5,508 nt of DNA from DASSHC01 sp035693105. GTDB lineage: Bacteria; Chloroflexota; Chloroflexia; Thermomicrobiales; Thermomicrobiaceae. Positions 1-5,383 of the stretch are shown in pieces (position 1 is the stretch's first letter; every line of letters begins with the position of its first letter). The stretch spans positions 1 through 5,508 of the forward strand of contig DASSHC010000161.1 of the NCBI GenBank assembly GCA_035693105.1. The letters run 5' to 3'. Below the pieces are notes generated by a model. It saw nothing but the letters and a program-made list of their open reading frames with translations, was not told the DNA's origin and ran no database searches. Made by a program: the position numbers and the translations under genes.

Positions 1-268
1 TGGTCACGCCCTGCGTGATCTTCGAGAGGCAGCGCGGGTCGTAGAAGAGCGGCATGATCGAGTGGCTCTGGATGTCGATGAAGCCCGGCGCCACCACCAT
101 GCCGCTGGCATCGACGACCTCGCCCGCCTCGGCGCTCGCCAACTGCCCGGCCGGGGCCACGGCCACCACCTTGCCGCCGCTGACCGCCACGTCGCCGTAG
201 AACCAGGGGTTCCCGGTCCCGTCCACCACCTGCCCGTTGCGAATCAGCAGGTCGAATCGCCCGCTCAT
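1..268 (-). CDS. N-terminal fragment of a D-aminoacylase / N-acyl-D-amino-acid deacylase-type amidohydrolase (partial)
   Basis: The visible 89 residues start MSGRFDLLIRNGQVVDGTGN and carry the two opening signatures of amidohydrolase-superfamily enzymes: a beta-sandwich start ('LIRNGQVVDGTG', residues 8-19) and the first metal-site strand 'VVAPGFIDIQSHS' (about 58-70). The following 'DPRCLSKITQGVT' (about 77-89) is typical of the D-aminoacylase branch, which hydrolyses N-acyl-D-amino acids or related amides with bound zinc. The ATG at 268-266 is well supported: AGGGAGG (complement of 274-280) lies five bases upstream. Where most superfamily members have His-x-His after 'GFID', this protein reads Gln-Ser-His, so the first metal-ligand His is replaced. 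The rest of the catalytic barrel lies beyond the left edge, so substrate and activity cannot be judged. It is transcribed away from the neighbouring cell-wall hydrolase. Dihydroorotase or dihydropyrimidinase relatives share the N-terminal fold but fit the 'LSKITQGVT' segment less well. Confidence 0.85.
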   Translation of the reverse strand, partial: MSGRFDLLIRNGQVVDGTGNPWFYGDVAVSGGKVVAVAPAGQLASAEAGEVVDASGMVVAPGFIDIQSHSIMPLFYDPRCLSKITQGVT

Positions 269-456
269 CGGTTCCTCCCTGTGCTTTACCGGCAGCAGTA
301 CGTGCCGCTCACCCTCCAGGCGCACGACGCCCACGGTAGCAGAAGGCGCCACGAGCCGAAAGGGGCGCGATGGGTTATCCTGCGGGCGCATCCCCCCGGC
401 CGCTGGGTCGTTGTTACCTTCGGCGACGGCGAACGCGCTGGAGGGGAAGGTCCGAG
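269..456. other. Divergent intergenic spacer between the amidohydrolase and the cell-wall hydrolase
   Basis: These 188 bases must hold the 5' control signals of both divergent genes. The Shine-Dalgarno of the amidohydrolase (274-280) and that of the hydrolase (440-450) are clear. I see no convincing -35/-10 pair on either strand: TTATCC at 374-379 is -10-like on the plus strand but has no good -35 at the right distance. An in-frame ATG at 370 could extend the hydrolase by 29 residues, but the added sequence is Arg-rich and would sit in front of a clear signal peptide. Confidence 0.5.
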
Positions 457-2220
457 ATGCCGCCGCGAACCTGTGTACGAATGCTCCTGTGTCTGATCAC
501 CGTCCTGGCGCTGGCGCTGCCGGCGGCGCCAACCGCCGCGGCCGCTGCCGGCCCGCTCAACGCCGCCTTTCAGCAGGCGGCCGCCCGCTTCGACGTGCCG
601 CGCGACCTGCTGGTGGCGATCGCCTACGCCGAGACGCATTTCGACGCTCACGGCGGGCAGCCGAGCGTGGACAACGGCTACGGGCTGATGCATCTGGTCG
701 ATAACCCGAGCGTCCACACCCTGGCCCAGGCCGCGACGCTGCTCGGCAGCCCGGCCGAGCAGCTCAAGAGCGACCCGGCCGCCAACATCGCCGGCGGCGC
801 CGCGCTTCTGCGTTCTCTGGCCGATCAGTTGCACCTCGACGGCCAGGAGCGGGGCGATCTCGCCGCCTGGTATCCGGTGCTGGAGCGCTACAGCAACGCC
901 ACTGATCCGGCTGTGGCCCGGCTCTACGCCGGCGAGGTCGTCCAGCTCCTGAACAGCGGCGTCAGCGCCCAATCGCCGCGCGGCGAGACGATCGAGCTGG
1001 CGCCCCGGCTGGTCGAGCCGCAAGCGGCGCAGTTCCAAGCGACCACGCCGAGCACCACCGGCAGCGACCTCGACTACCCGGCCACCCTCTGGCTGCCGGC
1101 ATCGTCGCAAAACTACGAAGCGGCCAACCGCCCGGTCGACGGGCCGATCGACCTGATCATCATCCACGTCACCGAAGGCTCGTACACCAGCACGCTCAAC
1201 TGGTTCCAGGATCCCAAAGCGCGCGTCAGCACCCAGTACGTCATCCGCTCCAGCGACGGCCAGATCACCCAGATGGTGCACGACAAGGACATCGCCTGGC
1301 ATGCCGGCAACGCGGACTACAACGCCCGCGCCATCGGCATCGAACACGAGGGCTACACCGCCGACGGCTCCTGGTTCACCGACGCCATGTACCGCGCCTC
1401 GGCCGCGCTGGTGCGGCAGCTCTGCCTGACCTACCACATCCCGATGGACCGGCAGCACATCATCGGGCACGCCGAGGTGCCCGACCCAGACCACCCCGGC
1501 CAGTACGGCGGCGCCAGCCACCACGACGACCCCGGCCTCAACTGGGACTGGGACTACTATATGAAGCTGGTGAACAGCACTCCGGCGGTCCCGGTCGCCG
1601 AGGCACCGACCGCCACCTACTTCAGCGAGACTGGCCACAACCTGGGACCGCTCTTCGGCGCCTACTGGAACGCCAACGGCGGCTTGCCGGTCTTCGGCTA
1701 CCCGCACACCGACTCGTTTCCGGAGCAGAACCCCGACGACGGCCAGGTCTACACCGTGCAGTACTTCGAGCGGCAGCGCTTCGAGTATCACCCTGAGAAC
1801 CAGGGCACGCCGTATGTGGTCGAGCTGGGCCGACTGGGGCTCAGCGACGCCCGGAGCCGCGGCCTGCTCGACACATCGCCCTTCCAGCCGCGGCCGGCGC
1901 CGGCCGCCGCCCAGCCGGGCTGCGACTACTACTCCGAGACCGGACACTTCCTCTGCAACACCTTCCGCGCCTACTGGCAGTCGCACGGGCTCGACTTCGG
2001 CGATCCCGGCTTCTCAGCACGCGAGTCGCTGGCCCTCTTCGGCTACCCGATCTCGGAAGAGTACGTCGATCCGCAGACCGGCTACGTCACGCAGTACTTC
2101 GAGCGCGCTCGCTTCGAGTACCACCCGGAGTTCAAGGGCACCCCGTATGACGTCGAGCTGGGCCTGCTCGGCAATCAGGTGCTCAGCGAGCGCGGCTGGC
2201 TGGCGGCGCCGAGCCCGTAA
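457..2220 (+). CDS. Exported bifunctional peptidoglycan hydrolase: transglycosylase-like domain plus N-acetylmuramoyl-L-alanine amidase, with two C-terminal repeats
   Basis: A 587-residue secreted protein. The ATG at 457 is chosen because GGAGGGGAAGG (440-450) precedes it and it opens a good signal peptide (basic MPPRTCVR, hydrophobic core 9-22, Ala-rich cleavage zone 23-31). Residues about 35-165 resemble the lysozyme-like SLT transglycosylase fold: 'LLVAIAYAETHFD' with candidate catalytic Glu59, then 'NGYGLMHL' (73-80). Residues about 228-372 are an Amidase_2/AmpD-type zinc amidase, which cuts the bond between muramic acid and the peptide stem. By analogy with AmpD the zinc ligands are His237 ('IIIHVTEGS'), His338 ('HIIGHAEVP') and Asp358 ('HHDDPG'), with Glu296 ('IGIEHEG') at the catalytic Glu position. 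Two related repeats follow (388-461 and 491-572), probably for wall or surface attachment. Roles in wall turnover or cell separation are inferred. It ends 9 bp from the stop codon of a convergent gene, with no obvious terminator. Confidence 0.9.
   Translation: MPPRTCVRMLLCLITVLALALPAAPTAAAAAGPLNAAFQQAAARFDVPRDLLVAIAYAETHFDAHGGQPSVDNGYGLMHLVDNPSVHTLAQAATLLGSPAEQLKSDPAANIAGGAALLRSLADQLHLDGQERGDLAAWYPVLERYSNATDPAVARLYAGEVVQLLNSGVSAQSPRGETIELAPRLVEPQAAQFQATTPSTTGSDLDYPATLWLPASSQNYEAANRPVDGPIDLIIIHVTEGSYTSTLNWFQDPKARVSTQYVIRSSDGQITQMVHDKDIAWHAGNADYNARAIGIEHEGYTADGSWFTDAMYRASAALVRQLCLTYHIPMDRQHIIGHAEVPDPDHPGQYGGASHHDDPGLNWDWDYYMKLVNSTPAVPVAEAPTATYFSETGHNLGPLFGAYWNANGGLPVFGYPHTDSFPEQNPDDGQVYTVQYFERQRFEYHPENQGTPYVVELGRLGLSDARSRGLLDTSPFQPRPAPAAAQPGCDYYSETGHFLCNTFRAYWQSHGLDFGDPGFSARESLALFGYPISEEYVDPQTGYVTQYFERARFEYHPEFKGTPYDVELGLLGNQVLSERGWLAAPSP
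1618..2172 (+). repeat. Two C-terminal protein repeats encoded within the peptidoglycan hydrolase gene
   Basis: The two units are encoded at 1618-1839 (residues 388-461) and 1927-2172 (residues 491-572). Both follow Y[FY]SETGH - x(n) - F.AYW - x(n) - FGYP - x(n) - QYFER.RFEYHPE - x - GTPY.VELG.LG. The second carries about eight extra residues ('DPGFSARESL') before its FGYP. A Pro/Ala-rich linker (about residues 475-487) separates them. The DNA copies have diverged, so this is an old domain duplication, not a recent tandem repeat. I recall such repeats at the C-termini of many Chloroflexota exported proteins. Their binding target is not known to me. Confidence 0.85.
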
Positions 2221-2229
2221 CCGCCGCGA

Positions 2230-2907
2230 CTACTTGATCGTGAACGGGAAGCTGCCGACCAGCGTGCCGTCGAGGTAGAGGTCGACGTGGTACTGGCCGA
2301 GCGGGAAGCCGGGGTTCGGCTTGGAGAGGCTGAAGTTGCCCGTCTGGTCGCCCCGCACCGCGATCGTCGAGCGCGTCACCTCGTAGCCGGCCGGCACCGG
2401 CGCATCCACCCGATCCGCGATCCAGATCGCTTCCAGGTGGCTTTCGGACGGCAGGCCGTGGGCCTGGAAGACCAGGTAGATCTTGGCGGTGTCCGGCGCG
2501 AAGCTGTCGCTCGGATCGACCGGCTGCCCATTCGGCCCGACACCCTTGGCCAGCGTGGCGCTGACGCGAGTGTCCGGTTGAGGCGTGGCGGCGAAGGGCG
2601 TGGCCGGGCTGGCGCTTGGGGTGCCGCCGGTCGTGGCCGCCGGGCTGGCCGGCGCTGATGCGGCGGGTGTGCTGAAGGGATTGAGCGCCGCGGCCGGCGT
2701 GGCCAGCGGCGTGGCCCGCGCGCCGGCGACCCAGGTGCCGCTCACCCCGACCACCGGCCCGCTGGCGCCGTTGCAGGCGACCGTCAGCGCCAGCACGGCT
2801 ACGGCGTAGGCTAGCAGACGGGCGGTGCCTGAGCGGCGCTGGCGCCCGCGGATGCGCGTCCGGATTCGGTTGTGGGGGCCAGGAAACGACACGAGATCGC
2901 CCGCCAT
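2230..2907 (-). CDS. Probable lipoprotein with Thr/Pro/Ala-rich linker and C-terminal beta-rich domain of unknown function
   Basis: I do not recognise a named family. From the ATG at 2907 the product is 225 residues: a basic N-region (NRIRTRIRGRQRR), a hydrophobic stretch (about 31-44, 'LLAYAVAVLALTVA') and a Cys45 fitting a relaxed lipobox (T-V-A-C), so a membrane-anchored lipoprotein is likely. Residues about 60-110 are a low-complexity Ala/Thr/Pro/Ser spacer with repeated 'ATP' and 'SPA' motifs. Residues about 113-225 form a compact domain with alternating hydrophobic strands ('AKIYLVFQAHGL', 'LEAIWIA', 'GQYHVDLYLDGTLVGSFPFTIK'), suggesting an immunoglobulin-like beta sandwich. The start is uncertain: a TTG at 2925 adds six residues, and neither start has a visible Shine-Dalgarno. 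The gene lies 56 bp downstream of the YihY gene on the same strand and may be cotranscribed with it. Confidence 0.75.
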   Translation of the reverse strand: MAGDLVSFPGPHNRIRTRIRGRQRRSGTARLLAYAVAVLALTVACNGASGPVVGVSGTWVAGARATPLATPAAALNPFSTPAASAPASPAATTGGTPSASPATPFAATPQPDTRVSATLAKGVGPNGQPVDPSDSFAPDTAKIYLVFQAHGLPSESHLEAIWIADRVDAPVPAGYEVTRSTIAVRGDQTGNFSLSKPNPGFPLGQYHVDLYLDGTLVGSFPFTIK

Positions 2908-2945
2908 CACGCACGTGCGCGGCAATTAACCGGCGGAAGCCTATC

Positions 2946-2963
2946 CAGCGGCGCGGGCCGCTG
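2946..2963 (-). other. Intercistronic hairpin immediately after the YihY stop codon
   Basis: CAGCGGC (2946-2952) and GCCGCTG (2957-2963) form a perfect 7-bp stem with a 4-nt loop. It directly abuts the TGA of the YihY gene (2966-2964) and precedes the lipoprotein start. No U-tract follows on either strand, so it is not a standard intrinsic terminator. It may instead protect the upstream mRNA end, reduce read-through to the lipoprotein, or be incidental in GC-rich DNA. Confidence 0.45.
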
Positions 2964-3914
2964 TCAACGTTGCGGCACCTTGATCCGGCGCGGCGCGCGA
3001 CGGGTCGCGGGCGAGACCTTGCTGGCGCGGTCTTTGGCCAGTTCGGAGGCGAGCTCCGCCGCGAAGATCACCACGCCCGACTCCAGGTAGACGAAGACGA
3101 GCAGGGCGACCACGCTGCCGAGCGCGCCGTAGACCTGCTGGTAGCTGCCGAGCGTGGCCAGGTAGAGGGTGAAGCCCAGCTTGACCAGTTCGAAGGCCAC
3201 CGCCGCCACCAGGGCGCCCAGCCGAATGGCGCGCATTTCGACGCGCTGGTTCGGAATGACGCGGTAGAGGAGGACCAGCGCGGCGTAGGAGACGCCCAGC
3301 GGCACCAGGAAGAAGACAACCGTCCAGCCGACCGACAGCAGGGTAGACTCGGAGAACTCGGTGGTGACGGCCCGCGCGATGCTCAGCGCGGCGGTGGCGG
3401 CGACCGAGAGGAGCGCCAGCCCGCCGACCACGACGACCCCCAGCATGTCGTAGAGCCGGCCGTGAAAGTAGGAGTGCGCCTCGGGCACGTCGAAGGCGGT
3501 GTTGAGCGCCCGGCGCAGCACGCCGAAGAGGCCGGACGCCGTCCACATCGTCGCCAGCAGGCTCAGCAGGCCGATCACACCGCTGCGCGCGGTCGCGCCC
3601 TTGAGCACGCTGTTGACCTGCTTGGCCAGATTGATGCCGGAGGGAAACTGGCCGACGATCTCGTTGACGATCTGGTCCTGCAGCCCCGTGCCGTGCGCCA
3701 CCCAGCCGAAGACCGTCGCCAACAGGATCAGCAGCGGGAAGAGCGAGATCAGGGCGAAGTAGGAGGTCGCGGCGGCGTAGACGGTGCCGTGGTGGCGCGC
3801 GAAATCCCGGCCGGAGCGATAGAGGAGGTCGATCAAGGGGATCGACCGCCCGCGCGCCAGTTGCCGCCGCAGACTTCGCCATATGCCGCCGAGCGCCACC
3901 GCACGCCCTCTCAT
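2964..3914 (-). CDS. YihY/BrkB-family integral membrane protein
   Basis: The product is 316 residues from the ATG at 3914, a normal length for this family, which is often misnamed ribonuclease BN and whose biochemical role is poorly defined. Six membrane segments are visible at about 46-72, 112-132, 156-179, 193-218, 232-253 and 264-287. Family features include 'TSYFALISLFPLL' in the first segment, 'MWTASGLFGVLRRALNTAFDV' around 123-142, 'VIPNQRVEMRAIRLGAL' at 219-235 and 'YGALGSVVALLVFVYLESGVVIFAAEL' across the last segment. The C-terminal tail is short and basic (RRAPRRIKVPQR), placing it in the cytoplasm by the positive-inside rule. The start is uncertain: an ATG at 3926 and a GTG at 3899 are also in frame, and the GTG has the best Shine-Dalgarno (GAGAGGG, six bases away). 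It is divergent from the CDF transporter and precedes the lipoprotein gene. Confidence 0.88.
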   Translation of the reverse strand: MRGRAVALGGIWRSLRRQLARGRSIPLIDLLYRSGRDFARHHGTVYAAATSYFALISLFPLLILLATVFGWVAHGTGLQDQIVNEIVGQFPSGINLAKQVNSVLKGATARSGVIGLLSLLATMWTASGLFGVLRRALNTAFDVPEAHSYFHGRLYDMLGVVVVGGLALLSVAATAALSIARAVTTEFSESTLLSVGWTVVFFLVPLGVSYAALVLLYRVIPNQRVEMRAIRLGALVAAVAFELVKLGFTLYLATLGSYQQVYGALGSVVALLVFVYLESGVVIFAAELASELAKDRASKVSPATRRAPRRIKVPQR

Positions 3915-4025
3915 AGTTCCCGGCATAAAGAATGCACCGTGTGGCCGTCGCGCCACGCAGCGAGCGCAGCACCGGCCAGCCCCCCCCCGCGACCTGGCCC
4001 GGCGTGCGACGATCATGAGGACGCC
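3915..4025. other. Divergent spacer between YihY and CDF genes with a nine-C homopolymer
   Basis: This 111-bp region must carry the 5' signals for both divergent genes. An A+T-rich patch at about 3911-3932 is the only plausible melting region, but no clear -35/-10 pair stands out on either strand. A run of nine C (3980-3988) lies 37 bases upstream of the CDF start. The CDF ribosome binding site is GAGG at 4017-4020, five bases before its ATG. Confidence 0.5.
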
Positions 4026-4943
4026 ATGACCAGTCGGCCGCAAGAGCGGCGCACCACTATTATCCGGCGAACGCTGCTCGGTGCCCTCCTCCTGAACGTG
4101 GGAATCGCGGCGGCAAAACTAGGCTACGGTCATGCGAGCCACAGCCTCGCCATCACCGCCGACGGCCTCAACTCGTTGATGGACGCGGCCTCGAACGTGG
4201 TCGGCATCGTCGGCTTGGTGATCGCCGCGCGCCCGCCGGATCCCAATCACCCCTACGGCCACCGGCGTTTCGAGACGCTCACCTCGCTGGCCATCGGCAT
4301 CTCGATGATCCTGGTCCTCATCGAGATCCTGCAGGGCGCCTGGCAGCGCTTGCAGCACGGCGGTCAACCTGAGGTCACGCTCGCCAGCTTCGTGGTCATG
4401 CTCGTGACGCTCGGGGTGAACCTGCTGATCACCACCTGGGAGCGTCGCAACGCCCGCCGGTTCAACAGCTCGATTCTGGCCGCCGACGCCAAGCACACCC
4501 TCAGCGACGCCTTCGTAGCGCTCTCGGTGATCGCCGGGCTGATCGCCGTCCGGCTCGGCTTCCCACAGGCAGACATCCTCCTCTCACTACTGGTAGCCGG
4601 CGTGATCGCCTTCGCGGCCTGGTCGATCATCCGCCATGCCGCGCTCTCGCTCTCCGACGAGGCCGCGGCCGAGACACCCGACATCGAGGCGGCAGCGCGC
4701 TCGACGCGCGGCGTGGAGGGCGTGCACAACATCCGCACCCGCGGCGGCGAAGGATTTGTCTGGGTCGATCTGCATATTCAGGTCGACCCAGAGCTGCGCG
4801 TCGAGCGCGCGCACGAGATCGCCAGCGAGGTAGCCGCCCGCGTCGAGCACGCCCTTGGCGTTCCCTCCGACGTCACGGTCCACATCGAGCCGGCGAACCC
4901 GGCTCATCTCAAGCCCGAGCGCGGCTATCACCCGGGACCGTGA
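4026..4943 (+). CDS. Cation diffusion facilitator (CDF) family metal efflux transporter
   Basis: A 305-residue member of the CDF family, which exports divalent metals (Zn, Mn, Fe, Co) by proton antiport as a dimer in the cytoplasmic membrane. The start at 4026 has GAGG five bases upstream. Membrane segments lie at about 14-33, 41-67, 84-104, 118-138, 162-178 and 181-203. By analogy with YiiP, the transport site is formed by TM2 'N49-S-L-M-D53' and TM5 'H157-T-L-S-D161'; most Zn-type members have His or Asp where Asn49 stands. The loop 'D72-P-N-H75-P-Y-G-H79' matches the second YiiP site (DxxHxxxH). Residues about 210-305 are the cytoplasmic ferredoxin-like domain, with candidate regulatory ligands His234, His250, His263 and His286. 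Asn in the transport site occurs in some Mn-type CDFs such as pneumococcal MntE, as I recall, so Mn is a possible substrate, but specificity is not settled here. Confidence 0.93.
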   Translation: MTSRPQERRTTIIRRTLLGALLLNVGIAAAKLGYGHASHSLAITADGLNSLMDAASNVVGIVGLVIAARPPDPNHPYGHRRFETLTSLAIGISMILVLIEILQGAWQRLQHGGQPEVTLASFVVMLVTLGVNLLITTWERRNARRFNSSILAADAKHTLSDAFVALSVIAGLIAVRLGFPQADILLSLLVAGVIAFAAWSIIRHAALSLSDEAAAETPDIEAAARSTRGVEGVHNIRTRGGEGFVWVDLHIQVDPELRVERAHEIASEVAARVEHALGVPSDVTVHIEPANPAHLKPERGYHPGP

Positions 4944-5073
4944 ACGTCGCCCTTTGGCGCGCCACCTGACCGGCCGGCATCGCAGATCGCGCGCCGCGCC
5001 CGGCGCCCCAGCGGCGCGTCGACGTGCTGGGCGGGCGGGCCGGATGGCGTGAACGAACGCGCCGGCAGAGCCC
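4944..5073. other. GC-rich spacer between the CDF gene and the rRNA promoters, with a perfect hairpin
   Basis: No gene is evident. CGCGCCGC (4990-4997) and GCGGCGCG (5011-5018) form an 8-bp perfect stem around a 13-nt loop. No T-run follows, so it is at best a weak or factor-dependent terminator for the CDF transcript. No A+T-rich UP-type element is seen directly upstream of the first rRNA promoter. Confidence 0.5.
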
Positions 5074-5102
5074 TTGACAGGCGGGAACTGCCCGGGTATA
5101 CT
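5074..5102 (+). promoter_or_regulatory. rRNA promoter P1 (sigma-70-type)
   Basis: A perfect -35 TTGACA (5074-5079), a 17-bp spacer and a -10 TATACT (5097-5102, five of six consensus bases) point toward the 16S gene. Transcription would start near 5108-5110, about 275 bases before the mature 16S end. It shares CCCTTGACAGG with the second promoter, so the two may have arisen by duplication. Confidence 0.88.
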
Positions 5103-5149
5103 ACCGAGGCTCCACTGAGCGGACATGGTCCGGCGGGGAGCGCGGGGCG

Positions 5150-5172
5150 GCCCGCCGGCAGGCGGGCGTTTT
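5150..5172 (+). terminator. Intrinsic-terminator-like hairpin between the two rRNA promoters
   Basis: GCCCGCC (5150-5156), loop GGCA and GGCGGGC (5161-5167) form a perfect 7-bp GC stem, followed after one base by TTTT (5169-5172). The U-tract is short, so efficiency may be partial. It would act on transcripts from P1 or on read-through from upstream, but not on those from P2. An alternative pairing is possible: CCGGCGGG (5130-5137) is perfectly complementary to CCCGCCGG (5151-5158), which includes most of the left arm. Confidence 0.55.
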
Positions 5173-5205
5173 ACTGCCCGGCTCGCACAGGCGCCGTGCA
5201 TACCC

Positions 5206-5234
5206 TTGACAGGGACGGCGAAAGCGAGTATAAT
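5206..5234 (+). promoter_or_regulatory. rRNA promoter P2 (fully consensus sigma-70-type)
   Basis: TTGACA (5206-5211) and TATAAT (5229-5234) are both perfect and are separated by the ideal 17 bp. The expected start is near 5240-5242, about 143 bases before mature 16S and just before the boxB-like hairpin. It is the strongest promoter signal in the window, as expected for a rRNA operon. Confidence 0.93.
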
Positions 5235-5243
5235 CGAAAGGTT

Positions 5244-5270
5244 CTGCTTCGCACGAAATAGTGCGAGCAG
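5244..5270 (+). promoter_or_regulatory. boxB-like hairpin of the rRNA leader
   Basis: CTGC-T-TCGCAC (5244-5254) pairs with GTGCGA-GCAG (5261-5270) to give a 10-bp stem with one bulged T (5248) and a six-base loop GAAATA. It lies at the very 5' end of the P2 transcript and three bases before the boxA-like element. This is the boxB-boxA order known from rrn antitermination sites. No U-tract follows, so it is not a terminator. Confidence 0.65.
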
Positions 5271-5273
5271 ACG

Positions 5274-5287
5274 GCACCTTGACAACT
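5274..5287 (+). promoter_or_regulatory. boxA-like rRNA antitermination element
   Basis: GCACCTTGACAACT (5274-5287) resembles boxA of rRNA leaders (E. coli TGCTCTTTAACA; GCTCTTTGA-type variants elsewhere), the RNA site for NusB-NusE loading that lets RNA polymerase pass through rRNA genes. It contains TTGACA (5279-5284), but no -10 lies at a usable distance, so a third promoter is unlikely. Confidence 0.6.
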
Positions 5288-5367
5288 GAGGCGTAGTTCG
5301 ACTGGGCCCATAGGGTCGCCAGCGGTGGGGCAACCGACCGCGGGGCGATGCCGAAACCGGTCAAGAG

Positions 5368-5382
5368 AGCCCGTTGGGGGCT
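5368..5382 (+). other. Small hairpin at the 16S 5' junction in the pre-rRNA leader
   Basis: AGCCC (5368-5372) and GGGCT (5378-5382) form a 5-bp stem with a five-base loop that ends one base before the predicted mature 16S 5' end. Its position suggests a role in leader folding or 5' maturation. The long RNase III stem cannot be judged because its 3' partner lies outside the window. Confidence 0.4.
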
Positions 5383-5383
5383 A

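Noticed and set aside
286..1986. A 566-codon open frame on the minus strand opposite the peptidoglycan hydrolase
   Set aside because: It is antisense to a gene with a clear signal peptide, catalytic motifs and repeats. Its translation is Arg/Val/Gly-rich low-complexity text without recognisable domains, as expected for a shadow frame in GC-rich DNA.
2970..4025. Upstream extension of the CDF reading frame by more than 350 codons
   Set aside because: The extension is antisense to the YihY gene and rich in Arg, Gln, Asp and Gly, with no domain. The ATG at 4026 has its own GAGG and begins at the normal CDF N-terminus.
4761..4790. Inverted repeat TGGGTCGA / TCGACCCA inside the CDF gene; similar GGTCGA...TCGACC pairs at 3827-3847 and 1134-1153
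   Set aside because: All three lie within coding sequence and arise largely from Val-Asp, Ile-Asp or similar codon pairs (GTCGAC, ATCGAC). Spacings differ (14, 9 and 8 bases) and none is in a promoter, so a shared operator is not supported.
5124..5290. A short reading frame starting at ATG 5124 in the P1 leader, considered as a leader peptide
   Set aside because: It has no convincing ribosome binding site, runs through P2 and the boxB-like hairpin, and would be odd in an rRNA leader.
5279..5310. A third rRNA promoter starting at TTGACA 5279-5284
   Set aside because: No -10 hexamer is found 16-18 bp downstream; the bases there are GC-rich. The match is better explained as the core of the boxA-like element.
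4587..5364. Overlapping minus-strand open frames across the CDF 3' end and the rRNA leader
   Set aside because: They are antisense to the CDF C-terminal domain and to the rRNA promoter region and have no recognisable domain or ribosome binding site.
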